NCBI RefSeq assembly: GCF_002222055.1
Contig: NZ_MUGS01000007.1
Coordinates: 1-64,000 of the forward strand
Source of the DNA: Flavobacterium araucananum
GTDB lineage: Bacteria; Bacteroidota; Bacteroidia; Flavobacteriales; Flavobacteriaceae
DNA: 64,000 nucleotides
Direction: 5' to 3'
Part shown: one piece after another, positions 1-8,492 of the stretch
How positions within the stretch are numbered: the first letter of the stretch is position 1
How the letters are laid out: each line of letters begins with the position of its first letter
Program-made: the position numbers and the translations under genes
The notes under the pieces: generated by a model
Databases searched by the model: none
Told to the model about the DNA's origin: nothing
The model's input: the letters and a program-made list of their open reading frames with translations, nothing else

Positions 1-630
1 GAAGGGGCTGATATTATAAATTTATTATTTTTTCAAGTATCATCTATTATTTTACTTATTATTTTTTCAATATTGAATCCTTTAAAAATATTTATTAGTG
101 CAAAAAGAGGAATAGATAATAGAAAAAAACAAAATAAAAAATATTTTGATATTATGGGATATAACATTCTACCATTAGACAATGCGTTAACGCCATATTT
201 AATTACTATTTTATTTGTTTTTTTCTTCTCCTTAATTCTCATTGGATTTATATTAATCATTAACCATTGGGGAATCCCAATTTTCGAAGTACTAAAATTT
301 CCATTTAGATTTGCGCGGAATGTAAATCAATCTGAATTGTATTATGGTGTTTATAGTTTTTTATTTTTAAACATAGGTTATATTCTTTACAATCCACAAA
401 AATCTGTAGAATCATATTTATTAAAATTCAAAGTTTATGTCAACTCTGGAATTATAGCATTTTGTTTATGTGCATTTTTTATTTTATTTAATATGATTTT
501 TTATTTTTCAGGAAACGATATAAATAATGACATATTTACAGATAAAGCAAAAATTGCATATGCAATGTTTTTTAATGTAGCTTTTATAGCAAATAGTTAT
601 TTAGTTGAAAAGAGGTATTTAAACATATAA
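1..630 (+). CDS. Multi-pass membrane protein, 5' end cut by window edge
   Basis: The reading frame is open from base 1 and ends with TAA at 628-630, so the gene starts outside the window; the TTG at 73 is probably not its start. The product has about five or six hydrophobic segments separated by short basic loops, for example a Lys/Arg-rich stretch after the first segment. I do not recognise the family. No enzymatic motif is visible. It is AT-rich and is followed directly by gene debris, which suggests an accessory region. Function unknown. Confidence 0.6.
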   Translation, partial: EGADIINLLFFQVSSIILLIIFSILNPLKIFISAKRGIDNRKKQNKKYFDIMGYNILPLDNALTPYLITILFVFFFSLILIGFILIINHWGIPIFEVLKFPFRFARNVNQSELYYGVYSFLFLNIGYILYNPQKSVESYLLKFKVYVNSGIIAFCLCAFFILFNMIFYFSGNDINNDIFTDKAKIAYAMFFNVAFIANSYLVEKRYLNI

Positions 631-633
631 TAA

Positions 634-821
634 CGCTCAGGTAGATTATTCCCAAAAAATAGAAATAGAATTAGTACTCGATAATGCGTGGATAAAAACG
701 GCAGGAGCTTTGCAACAAAATAATTAAAAAATGGATTTTTATATTAAACTCAAATTATAAAGAAGATGAAATTAATTCGATTTCTAATGCTTTAAAATCA
801 ATCATTCAAATAGAAGAATAA
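634..821 (+). pseudogene. Two short remnants of a decayed gene
   Basis: Two protein-like stretches lie just downstream of the membrane gene: one of about 30 codons ending at 727 and one of about 31 codons ending at 821 (it ends IQIEE). They have no start codon and sit in different frames, as expected for a gene broken by deletions. I cannot name the parent family. The rest of the 630-984 gap, from 822 to 983, is AT-rich and shows no other feature. Confidence 0.4.
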
Positions 822-983
822 CATAAGAGGAATGCTCTTCGTCAATAAAATTGGTTAAAAAAGCCCCATACTCTTCCCACCTCCTGAGGGGGATTGCAAA
901 GCAATTTTTATTTTGGCCTTCTTTCTGAATTTCTTAATTGCATATTTTTTTAAATTTATTAGTTAATTTTATACATTCTTTTA

Positions 984-1994
984 TTAAACATGTTTCAGTT
1001 CAAAACCGTAATGGTATTCAATTAATTTTTTACCATCTTCATAATTTTTAATCCAGCCTTCTTCATCATGACTTAATTTCACTATTTCATTTCTTGACAT
1101 TCCATTAAATCTTCTTACAATGTCTTCCAAAGTATTTATCTCAATTTCAGTAAAATAATCTGGATTAAATATTCTATTTTCAATTGGTTTAAACTCTTCT
1201 CCATAATACCCATTACCATAGTCAATGGTTTTTATTTTAAAATTATTATCTCTTTGTAATGTTTCAAAAATAGTTTGAAAATTATTTGGAACAGGACCAT
1301 AGTCAATTGCAACATATCTTGTTCCGCTTATTGAGAATGAAGTTTTTTTAAAGTTTAAAAAATCAGCATAAAAAAGCAATTTATTCATCACTGTTTTTAG
1401 AGGATTTAATTGCTGAGTGAAGTAAACGATCATCTCTGCCAATTTTTCAAGACTAGGCGATTTATAGCCTGTATAAATATCCGGATTACTATCCCCTAGA
1501 ATATAGTTTTGAAAATCGATACTAAAATGATTCTTTCTTTCTTTTTGAATTAAATCATCGATGTATTCCAATAGATCTTTTTTCTCTGCATCACCAAAAA
1601 TGCCTTGACTTTCTTCTACAAGTAATTTAAAAGATTTAGGATTCCTGGCTAATTGGATTAGTTTAGCATTTGCTAAACTTGGAACTTCACCATTTTCATA
1701 ATTTCTATAAGTATTTACTCCAAAACCCAAAGAGAGTCCCATTTTGTTTGCCGGTAAACTATATTTTTTTCGAATACTTATTATTTCCTCAGGAAATGGT
1801 AAATTATATTTATCTAAATACTGATTATATACTTGAGTTAAATTTAATGTATCTAATTCTGTATCTGTAAAGCTCTCTTTACTTTCCTCACATAAATAAG
1901 AATGATGAGTATATGTAAATTCTTCTTTTCTGAAAATTAAATTTCTTTTCTCTTTTACCAGAGTCATTTCATTACCTGTAAATGGACTTCTCAT
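984..1994 (-). CDS. Panacea-domain antitoxin with MqsA-like N-terminus and HTH
   Basis: Predicted type II antitoxin of 336 residues with three parts. Residues 1-60 resemble the YgiT/MqsA N-terminal zinc module but lack the usual CxxC cysteines (SPFTG and CEESKESF stand in their place). Residues 65-130 form an XRE-like HTH. Residues 185-300 match the Panacea (SocA/DUF4065) domain, with motifs such as NKLLFYADF and DYGPVP. Panacea domains neutralise many unrelated toxins (established knowledge). The start ATG lies 1 nt after the toxin stop, so translation is probably coupled. The HTH probably binds the twin palindromes upstream of the toxin. The gene looks intact. Confidence 0.85.
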   Translation of the reverse strand: MRSPFTGNEMTLVKEKRNLIFRKEEFTYTHHSYLCEESKESFTDTELDTLNLTQVYNQYLDKYNLPFPEEIISIRKKYSLPANKMGLSLGFGVNTYRNYENGEVPSLANAKLIQLARNPKSFKLLVEESQGIFGDAEKKDLLEYIDDLIQKERKNHFSIDFQNYILGDSNPDIYTGYKSPSLEKLAEMIVYFTQQLNPLKTVMNKLLFYADFLNFKKTSFSISGTRYVAIDYGPVPNNFQTIFETLQRDNNFKIKTIDYGNGYYGEEFKPIENRIFNPDYFTEIEINTLEDIVRRFNGMSRNEIVKLSHDEEGWIKNYEDGKKLIEYHYGFELKHV

Positions 1995-1995
1995 A

Positions 1996-2338
1996 TTAAA
2001 TGTTTTTAAAAGGATAATCTAGAGGATTCTCTGAGATATGGAAAGAAATACAAAATGATTTTGATGGCAATATTGTAATTTTAATGTAAACTTCATTTCT
2101 TTTTACAATAACTCCAAAAATCCACATGGGGTTAGTACCATATTGATCATTTGTTAAGGGTCCTTGACAATAGTCCTCAATTGTTAGTTTCGACAAGACA
2201 TTATCTCTATATTTTGCAGTTATTTCTAAATCGGCTAACCGTTTGTGTATTTTTATCTCTATTGGCATAAATGATCCCAAAAGCACTCATATTTGCTTTG
2301 AATTCTGCTAAGAAAACCTTGACATCATTTTTATCCAT
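1996..2338 (-). pseudogene. MqsR-like toxin gene with apparent frameshift
   Basis: The natural start appears to be ATG at 2338 (MDKNDVKVFLAEFK...), but this frame stops early. The remainder, from LADLEITAKYRD to the stop at 1996, is in another frame. One extra G near 2239-2240 would explain the break. The second frame is open from a GTG at 2286 as 96 codons, but its first residues do not fit the family. The C-terminal EVYIKITI...CISFH stretch resembles the core of MqsR mRNA interferases. The toxin-then-antitoxin order matches mqsRA. The frameshift could be real inactivation, programmed slippage or a sequencing error. Confidence 0.7.
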
Positions 2339-2370
2339 AATTAGCTAAAAATCTATTCCTGAAGATTTGG

Positions 2371-2400
2371 CAAAAGTACAAAACAAATCCACAAAAACAA
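2371..2400 (-). promoter_or_regulatory. Promoter of the toxin-antitoxin operon
   Basis: On the minus strand a TACTTTTG box (2378-2371) fits the Bacteroidetes TAnnTTTG -7 consensus. A TTG (2400-2398) lies 19 nt upstream as the -33 element. The predicted transcript starts about 25 nt before the toxin ATG at 2338. Confidence 0.65.
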
Positions 2401-2452
2401 CTATATAGTTTTTTAATACTGATTAAATATACAATAAAATAACTATATAGTT
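2399..2452. promoter_or_regulatory. Twin palindromic operators AACTATATAGTT
   Basis: Two perfect 12-bp palindromes, AACTATATAGTT, lie at 2399-2410 and 2441-2452, 42 bp apart (about four helical turns). The first overlaps the -33 element of the TA promoter. E. coli MqsA represses mqsRA through palindromes of the form AACCT-N3-AGGTT, so autoregulation by the downstream HTH antitoxin is the natural reading. Confidence 0.65.
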
Positions 2453-2593
2453 GCATTTCAAAATAATTAAATAACAGGAATAATATGCTTATATACCATT
2501 TTCTCCTAACAAAACGATACTTGTTGAATTTATAAAACTTTTTTAATAACGCATAAGCACAAAGAAAAGAGAAATGTTTAACCTAGTGAAATA

Positions 2594-2630
2594 AAAAAAC
2601 CCTTACAAACATAATGTCTGTAAGGGTTTT
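2594..2630 (-). terminator. Terminator downstream of tRNA
   Basis: Perfect stem CCCTTACA (2600-2607) with TGTAAGGG (2619-2626) and an inner ACAT/ATGT pairing. On the minus strand it is followed by a run of Ts. It lies just 3' of the tRNA gene. Confidence 0.8.
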
Positions 2631-2636
2631 TAAGTG

Positions 2637-2710
2637 TGGTCCCACCTGGGCTCGAACCAGGGACCACCTGATTATGAGTCAGGTGCTCTAACCAGCTGAG
2701 CTATAGGACC
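2637..2710 (-). tRNA. tRNA with CAT anticodon (Met or Ile2)
   Basis: A complete cloverleaf is visible on the minus strand: acceptor GGTCCTA/TGGGACC, D-arm AGCTCAGCTGGTTAGAGC, anticodon loop CTCATAA in the stem CCTGA/TCAGG, and TPsiC arm GGTTCGAGCC. CCA is not encoded. CAT can be elongator Met or the lysidine-modified Ile2. The sequence alone does not decide; tRNAscan-SE isotype models would. Confidence 0.93.
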
Positions 2711-2856
2711 GGTTGGAGGATGCAATATTACTACTATTTTCCGTTCACTCCAAATATTTTGGGATATGATTTCTATTTAATTTCAAATAATGGTAAGCTT
2801 TTTCAGAACATAATTGATTTTCAACACCTTATTTCAATTCCCAAAAAGACATTTTT

Positions 2857-3261
2857 TTATCTTATTTCCTGACAAAGCTCTACCAAAACGCCATTTGTGT
2901 TTTTTGGATGCAAAAAAACCACCAGTTTATTATCAGCCCCTTTCTTCGGGACCTCATTTATCAGTACGAAACCTTCGTTTTTTAGGCGTGTTATTTCCGC
3001 TTGGATATCTTCGACATCAAAAGCGATGTGATGAATGCCTTCGCCTTTTTTCTCCAGAAACTTAGCAATTGGACTTTCGGGGTTTGTTGCCACCAAAAGT
3101 TCAATCTTATTTGTTCCCGTTTGAAAAAAAGAGGTCAGAACCCCTTCGCTTTCCACAGATTCCATTTTGTAGGACGCAACTCCTAATAATTTTTCAAACA
3201 AGACATTTGCATCGTCCATATTTTTGACTGCAATACCAATATGCTCAATTTTATTTACCAT
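2857..3261 (-). CDS. mce: Methylmalonyl-CoA epimerase
   Basis: Vicinal-oxygen-chelate protein of 134 residues that interconverts (R)- and (S)-methylmalonyl-CoA, linking propionyl-CoA and succinyl-CoA metabolism in the cytosol. Two VOC repeats are visible. Likely metal ligands are His7 (EHIGIAV), His77 or His78 (GIHHIAFDV) and Glu128 (VLVELCQ). Length and motifs are typical of the family. The gene stands alone between the tRNA and the unknown envelope pair; the mutase genes are not in the window. Confidence 0.9.
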   Translation of the reverse strand: MVNKIEHIGIAVKNMDDANVLFEKLLGVASYKMESVESEGVLTSFFQTGTNKIELLVATNPESPIAKFLEKKGEGIHHIAFDVEDIQAEITRLKNEGFVLINEVPKKGADNKLVVFLHPKNTNGVLVELCQEIR

Positions 3262-3295
3262 TTTATTTAAATTTAAAACAAGAACTAACTACACT

Positions 3296-5668
3296 TTACT
3301 GATTGACATAGGTATTAAAATAACCACATTCAGCAATAACGTCCTGATAGTATTTTGTATCCGAGTATTCTTTTTTCAAGGTTTTAAAACCATTCCAGGC
3401 AAGAAAATTAATTTTATCCTCATCAGCTTCCCACCAATTTTTCAGGTTATTATACTTATTATTGTAATATTCGTTACGCTCGCATTTTGCCAGCATATAA
3501 ATACATTTTGCTTTTTGCTCCCTGGTCGTTGCCGCCTCAAATGCTTTTTGATAATACATTTTAGGGATATCGCAGTTGGTAATCCTCTTTTTCATAGTAT
3601 CCCTAAAGTTATAAGGGCTCGATCCGTAACCTATAATACTGATTTCATAAAAACTTCTGGCGTTCCCAAAATGGGTAATATTATAGAATGCATTCGCTAA
3701 TAACAGACTATTGGTATAAACATCTTCTTTCTGAGCCAGTTTATCCTGCATTGCTTTTATTGTATTCAAAAAATCAATTTGTGTGTATTTCTTTTTTTGA
3801 TATGCCGCATGGTCGCAATCGTGACAATCTTTAATATTTCCGTTAAACGGATTTCCGGAAAAAGTAGCATATTGCACAGAATCTGTTTGCTGCATAAACA
3901 CAATTGCCTCCGGAATTTTGTTGTTGAAAGTCGCCTGAACTGCCTGGAAATTATTAATATCCTTTAATTTCAAACTATAAATCCCCGCTCCTATTTTCTC
4001 TATCTCGGTTTTATTAGCCTTAGACAAAAAGGCTTTCATGTCTGACAAATTCTTTTCGTTATCATAAAAAGAATTTCCTCCGCTCCAATAATAAGCATTA
4101 GAATAAGAGTCACCGCCAAACAATTCTACCATAACAGGATTTGCCTTTGCGCGATACAACGTAGCCAGATAATTTTTACTCCATCCCGCTGCATTTTGAT
4201 AACGAAACTCACTTCCTTTATATGTTTTTGGAAGCTCCGTATACAACCAATTCAAATCGGCAAGGATTGTTTTTTCATTTTTATCCGTAAGCTTATCAAT
4301 TTTGCTCATATTATTTACAAAACGAAGCAATCGCAATTGATACCCCGCCAACTCTGTCTTTGGCAATGTTTTCTCTGCTTTGTTCAAATTGATATCTGCA
4401 GCGGCATAATCGCCTTTTAGGGTTTGCAAATACCCTAATGAGATATCCCATAAATATGGTTTCTCTGTATTTCCGGCAGCAGCAATCTTAGCTACTAAAT
4501 CAAAGCCTTTGGTATTAATTTTAGCCTTATTAAAATCTCTGTTTTCAGTCACGGTTTGTTTCACAACAGGCGAATTGTAATCGTCAGAATTTGTTTTTAC
4601 ATCAAACGAATCATTGATATCCTGCTCTTGTTTATTGACCAATCTGGTTAGCAAATAATTCAGATGTTCGCTTTTAGGGTCTAATTCATAAATTTTACCA
4701 ATCGCCTGAGCTTCGTCTTTATAAAAACCATGAACTGCCCAAAGTGCTGCTTTTTCTTTATTGGTTTTTGCCATCATCAGAGATTTATTCCAATCTGTTT
4801 CGTTTTGCGGGCGAAAACTATAAGCTGTAACGATTCTTAATTCAGGACATTTATCAAATACCTGCGCATATAAATAATTGGAAGTCGAATATTTTTTCTG
4901 CTGATAATTAATTCCCGCCACATACGAAAGTGCGCGGTAATACAGGGTATTTTTAGCAACCGAAGCTTCGGTTTTATTAAAAAAATCAATCGCTTTTTTC
5001 TTGTTACTACTATAAAAATAGGCTTTTACGGTAAGAAACCAATACCTGTTTTTCAAGAATGGGTCTGAACTCGTATTGTAAACATTTTCGATCGACTGAA
5101 TCATTTTTAAGTCTCCAAAAGTCTTTGCCACAACAGGATCATAACTCCAATAATCCGTATTAATAGATACCGTTTCTATTTTTTGAGCCAAATACAAAAA
5201 CTCGATAAAGCTTTTGACTTTAGCCTCTTTCAGGTCAATCTTTTTACCCCATTTTAATGAAGTTTGATTTTCTTTTTTACTTTTAAAAAAAACATGAAGC
5301 TGCGTAATATCCGTTTTATTTTGAGCCGTTTTTTTCTCAGAAGAATACATTGACGTTTCATCGCCAATTAAAAAATAATTTACTGTTGCAGTATCTGCTT
5401 TTCCTTTAAGATAATTTGACCAATCTGATTTTATATTGTCATTGAATCTTGAATTGTGTTGCGTATCAAAACCAATTCCGTAAAAAATAGAACCCGACAA
5501 AAAAAGCGGAGAATACGATTTATCAGCAAATGTTTCGGGTGTGAAATTAGAATTATAATTTAAAAAGTCCCAGTCACCATTATCTGAGCAAGCGTAAATA
5601 ACGCCATAAGCAAAAAGTAAAACCGTACTAGAAACAAGAAATAACTTGTTTAAAAATATTCTTTTCAT
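3296..5668 (-). CDS. Large exported protein of unknown function
   Basis: Protein of 790 residues with an N-terminal signal sequence ending near IYAC, possibly a lipobox at Cys27. The body is largely helical, with TPR-like features (SNYLYAQVFDKCPEL, GDYAAADINLNKAEKTL) that suggest a repeat scaffold. A conserved-looking segment contains CHDCDHAAYQ. The start overlaps the end of the upstream lipoprotein gene by 41 bp (5628-5668), so the two are translated together and probably act in the same process. I do not recognise a named family. Likely location: periplasm or outer membrane. Confidence 0.75.
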   Translation of the reverse strand: MKRIFLNKLFLVSSTVLLFAYGVIYACSDNGDWDFLNYNSNFTPETFADKSYSPLFLSGSIFYGIGFDTQHNSRFNDNIKSDWSNYLKGKADTATVNYFLIGDETSMYSSEKKTAQNKTDITQLHVFFKSKKENQTSLKWGKKIDLKEAKVKSFIEFLYLAQKIETVSINTDYWSYDPVVAKTFGDLKMIQSIENVYNTSSDPFLKNRYWFLTVKAYFYSSNKKKAIDFFNKTEASVAKNTLYYRALSYVAGINYQQKKYSTSNYLYAQVFDKCPELRIVTAYSFRPQNETDWNKSLMMAKTNKEKAALWAVHGFYKDEAQAIGKIYELDPKSEHLNYLLTRLVNKQEQDINDSFDVKTNSDDYNSPVVKQTVTENRDFNKAKINTKGFDLVAKIAAAGNTEKPYLWDISLGYLQTLKGDYAAADINLNKAEKTLPKTELAGYQLRLLRFVNNMSKIDKLTDKNEKTILADLNWLYTELPKTYKGSEFRYQNAAGWSKNYLATLYRAKANPVMVELFGGDSYSNAYYWSGGNSFYDNEKNLSDMKAFLSKANKTEIEKIGAGIYSLKLKDINNFQAVQATFNNKIPEAIVFMQQTDSVQYATFSGNPFNGNIKDCHDCDHAAYQKKKYTQIDFLNTIKAMQDKLAQKEDVYTNSLLLANAFYNITHFGNARSFYEISIIGYGSSPYNFRDTMKKRITNCDIPKMYYQKAFEAATTREQKAKCIYMLAKCERNEYYNNKYNNLKNWWEADEDKINFLAWNGFKTLKKEYSDTKYYQDVIAECGYFNTYVNQ

Positions 5669-6632
5669 AGTTTTTAATATTGAATTCGTCTAAATCGTAA
5701 AATATAATTTCTTTTGGGGCCTGAGCTTCATTTTCGCTTAAATCTGTAGCCATTTCTTTGAGATCTTCTGCCGAAATACGCTCTGTTTTAAGCAAATCTT
5801 TTTCTTGGTAATAAACACCGTTTTTATAATTAGATTGTTTTACCCTGAAAAAAATCGGGCTGATCTGCTCAAAATTTGCATCTTTTTTGAGATCGCTAAA
5901 ATTTAATTTCGAACGAAGTCCCAAAATTTTCTCCTTCCGGATATGAATAGCCCACGAATAAACAGGAAGTGCATAATCAAGGTGCATTGGATATTTTTTT
6001 AAGCTTTGGAGGTATTTCTCAGAAATTTTCCGGCTGTAAATCGAGTTCAGAGAATCCGGCGCAATACTCCCCATATTATAATACATTAAAACACCGGAAT
6101 CGACATTTGGAATTTTCGTTTTCCTGAAATATTTTACCTGATGCAAACGAATGGTAGCCGAAAGCTTTTTGTGTGAAATCTTTCTAAAACGTTCAATAAA
6201 TTTAAGATAATTATCTTTACTGTTTAAAGTCCAGTCACAATCAATTTGAATTTCCTGACCTGTAATTTTGTTCTTTGCATTTATTTCTTCGACCAAGCGA
6301 ACTGTTTTTTGAGCCAGATCATCGACATCCAGATTGGGCAACAACATAACTTTGTTTTGAATATAAACAACGGGAACAACATTAAAAGCAGCAACATTTG
6401 CCTGAAAACGAACAGGACTTACCGGGATTGGTTCTTTGGTCTGAGGATGCAAAGCGATATCAAAGTACCTAATATAGAGTTTACGGACTTCATTGTCTGC
6501 CAACACTTCTTTTTCTAGCGGAGACAATTTAAAGATGGTTTTCCAATAATAAAAAGCAACGACTGGCTTTTCATTTTTACCACAACTAATCAGTAAAAAA
6601 AACAGTACACCAACGAAAAATCTTCTTGTCAA
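5628..6632 (-). CDS. Lipoprotein, possibly TIM-barrel glycosidase-like
   Basis: Lipoprotein of 334 residues with signal MTRRFFVGVLFFLLISC (lipidated Cys17). The segment GQEIQIDCDWTLNSKDNY, followed by a strand with SATIRL and later VLMYYNMG and LDYALPVYSWA, has the pattern of a glycoside-hydrolase-like TIM barrel; it recalls DUF3142 proteins, but that is an inference. The gene overlaps the next one by 41 bp. A TACTTTTG -7 box lies on the minus strand at 6665-6658, about 26 nt upstream. Substrate unknown. Confidence 0.7.
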   Translation of the reverse strand: MTRRFFVGVLFFLLISCGKNEKPVVAFYYWKTIFKLSPLEKEVLADNEVRKLYIRYFDIALHPQTKEPIPVSPVRFQANVAAFNVVPVVYIQNKVMLLPNLDVDDLAQKTVRLVEEINAKNKITGQEIQIDCDWTLNSKDNYLKFIERFRKISHKKLSATIRLHQVKYFRKTKIPNVDSGVLMYYNMGSIAPDSLNSIYSRKISEKYLQSLKKYPMHLDYALPVYSWAIHIRKEKILGLRSKLNFSDLKKDANFEQISPIFFRVKQSNYKNGVYYQEKDLLKTERISAEDLKEMATDLSENEAQAPKEIIFYDLDEFNIKNYEKNIFKQVISCF

Positions 6633-6803
6633 AACCTGGAAAAATTATATTTGAAATCAAAAGTAAGAAATTATATCGTGTCGATGATTTCTAATTCGAA
6701 AAAATAGCAAGCCACAAAAGCTATAAATCCTAATAAATGGATAAAAAATTTCAATTAAAGCAAATATAATCGTTATTTTGTGCAATCAAATTCAGAAACC
6801 GTT

Positions 6804-8492
6804 ATGTTGAAAAACAACTTCAGATATATTTCCTTTTTACTGGTATTTTTAATGTTGAGTTGCGCCAAACGAGGCAGCATTACCGGTGGACTAAAAGATA
6901 CGCTTGCTCCTGTTTTAAGATACAGTTCTCCAAAAAACATGAGTACTAATTTTCAGGGAAATGAAATTATCCTGGGATTCGACGAATATGTAAAACTTAA
7001 AAACCTCAACAAACAGCTTATTATTTCGCCACCCATGAAACACGAGCCGTTGATTTTGCCTACTACCGCAAACAAGGTTATTACGATAAAAATCAAAGAC
7101 ACTTTGCAACCTAATACCACCTATAGTTTTAACTTTGGGCAAAGTATCGCAGATAACAATGAAGGTAACGCCATCAATCAGTTCAAGTATATTTTCTCGA
7201 CAGGATCTTATATTGATTCCCTTTCTATAAGCGGACAAATTAAGGATGCCTACGAAAAAAACGTTGACAATTTTGTATCCGTAATGCTTTATGAAGTAAA
7301 TGATACTTTTAAGGATTCTTTAATTTACAAAGAAAGCCCAAGATATATCACGAACACCCTGGACAGTTTAAGAACTTTTAAATTAGAAAACTTAAAGGCT
7401 GGAAAATATTTATTAGTAGCATTAAAAGACAAAGGTTCCAATAACAGATACAATCCAAAAGACGACAAAATTGGATTTCTTAAACATTATATCACAGTCC
7501 CTAACGATACGGTATTTGAGTTAGAATTATTCAAGGAAACGCTTCCGCTAAAAGCATTCAAACCTATTCAGGCTTCCGGCAACAGAGTATATCTGCCGTA
7601 CGAAGGCAAACAAAACTTTAAACTTTCTAAACCTAAAATTGTCCTTAAAAACAATAATGCCATTCTGGAAACCATCGTGACTGCTTTTCCTAAAAAAGAC
7701 TCTTTGCAAGTTTGGTACAAACCTGTAAAAGCAGATTCATTATCGATAGAAGTCAGCAGGGATAACTACGACAAAAAGTTTACCTTTAAGATCAAAGATC
7801 AAAAGAAAGACACCCTAAATATTACGGCACTACAAAGCGGTGTTCTTAATTTTAGAGAACGATTTACATTAGAATCGACAACTCCGTTGGTTAAATTTGA
7901 TAAATCGAAAATGAGATTAATCAACAAAGATTCTGTTGCTGTAGATTTTAGTACAGAATACAACGAATTTGAACAAAAATTATATGTAGATTTCAAGAAA
8001 GAACCACTCGAAAAATACAAAATGACCTTTTTCCCGGGTGCTTTGACTGATTTTTATGAAAAAGCAAACGACACCTTGATTTATAAGTTAACGACAAAGG
8101 AATATGCTGATTACGGAAATCTGGTACTGAATTTAAAGAACGTAAAACGTTTTCCTATTATAGTCGAGGTAACCAATAAAAAAGGGGATGTTGTGTATGC
8201 AACAGACTACTCTGAAGGCAAAACCAAAATGGAGTTCAACTTAATGTTACCGGATTTGTTTACGATCAGGGTAATTTATGATGATAATAAAAACAAGCTT
8301 TACGATTCCGGAAACTTTTTGAAAAAAACGTATGCCGAAGAAGTCTTCTACTACCAATCTGATGTTGATGTGCGAACCAATTGGGACGTTGATCAGTCTA
8401 TTGATTTAAGTGTACCTTTTAATCCTGAAGTAGAGAAAAAACAAGTTGACAAAAAGAAAAAAGAAGATGCCAAAAAGCGAAAAGCGTTCTAG
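6804..8492 (+). CDS. Ig-like domain lipoprotein
   Basis: The ATG at 6804 is preferred over the GTG at 6780 because it gives a clean lipoprotein signal, MLKNNFRYISFLLVFLMLSC. The mature protein begins AKRGSITGGLKDTLAPVLRYSSP, typical of Bacteroidetes SbsA-Ig/Big_5 lipoproteins. Two or three beta-sandwich domains follow; LKDKGSNNRYNPKDDKIGF and YDDNKNKLYDSGNF look like Asp/Asn calcium loops. The C-terminus is a Lys-rich tail after about residue 540. Probably a surface or periplasmic structural lipoprotein. Its end overlaps the convergent amidase gene by 4 bp. Confidence 0.85.
   Translation: MLKNNFRYISFLLVFLMLSCAKRGSITGGLKDTLAPVLRYSSPKNMSTNFQGNEIILGFDEYVKLKNLNKQLIISPPMKHEPLILPTTANKVITIKIKDTLQPNTTYSFNFGQSIADNNEGNAINQFKYIFSTGSYIDSLSISGQIKDAYEKNVDNFVSVMLYEVNDTFKDSLIYKESPRYITNTLDSLRTFKLENLKAGKYLLVALKDKGSNNRYNPKDDKIGFLKHYITVPNDTVFELELFKETLPLKAFKPIQASGNRVYLPYEGKQNFKLSKPKIVLKNNNAILETIVTAFPKKDSLQVWYKPVKADSLSIEVSRDNYDKKFTFKIKDQKKDTLNITALQSGVLNFRERFTLESTTPLVKFDKSKMRLINKDSVAVDFSTEYNEFEQKLYVDFKKEPLEKYKMTFFPGALTDFYEKANDTLIYKLTTKEYADYGNLVLNLKNVKRFPIIVEVTNKKGDVVYATDYSEGKTKMEFNLMLPDLFTIRVIYDDNKNKLYDSGNFLKKTYAEEVFYYQSDVDVRTNWDVDQSIDLSVPFNPEVEKKQVDKKKKEDAKKRKAF

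Noticed and set aside
2814..3065. 83-codon plus-strand ORF opposite mce
   Set aside because: It is an antisense shadow of the clearly assigned epimerase gene.
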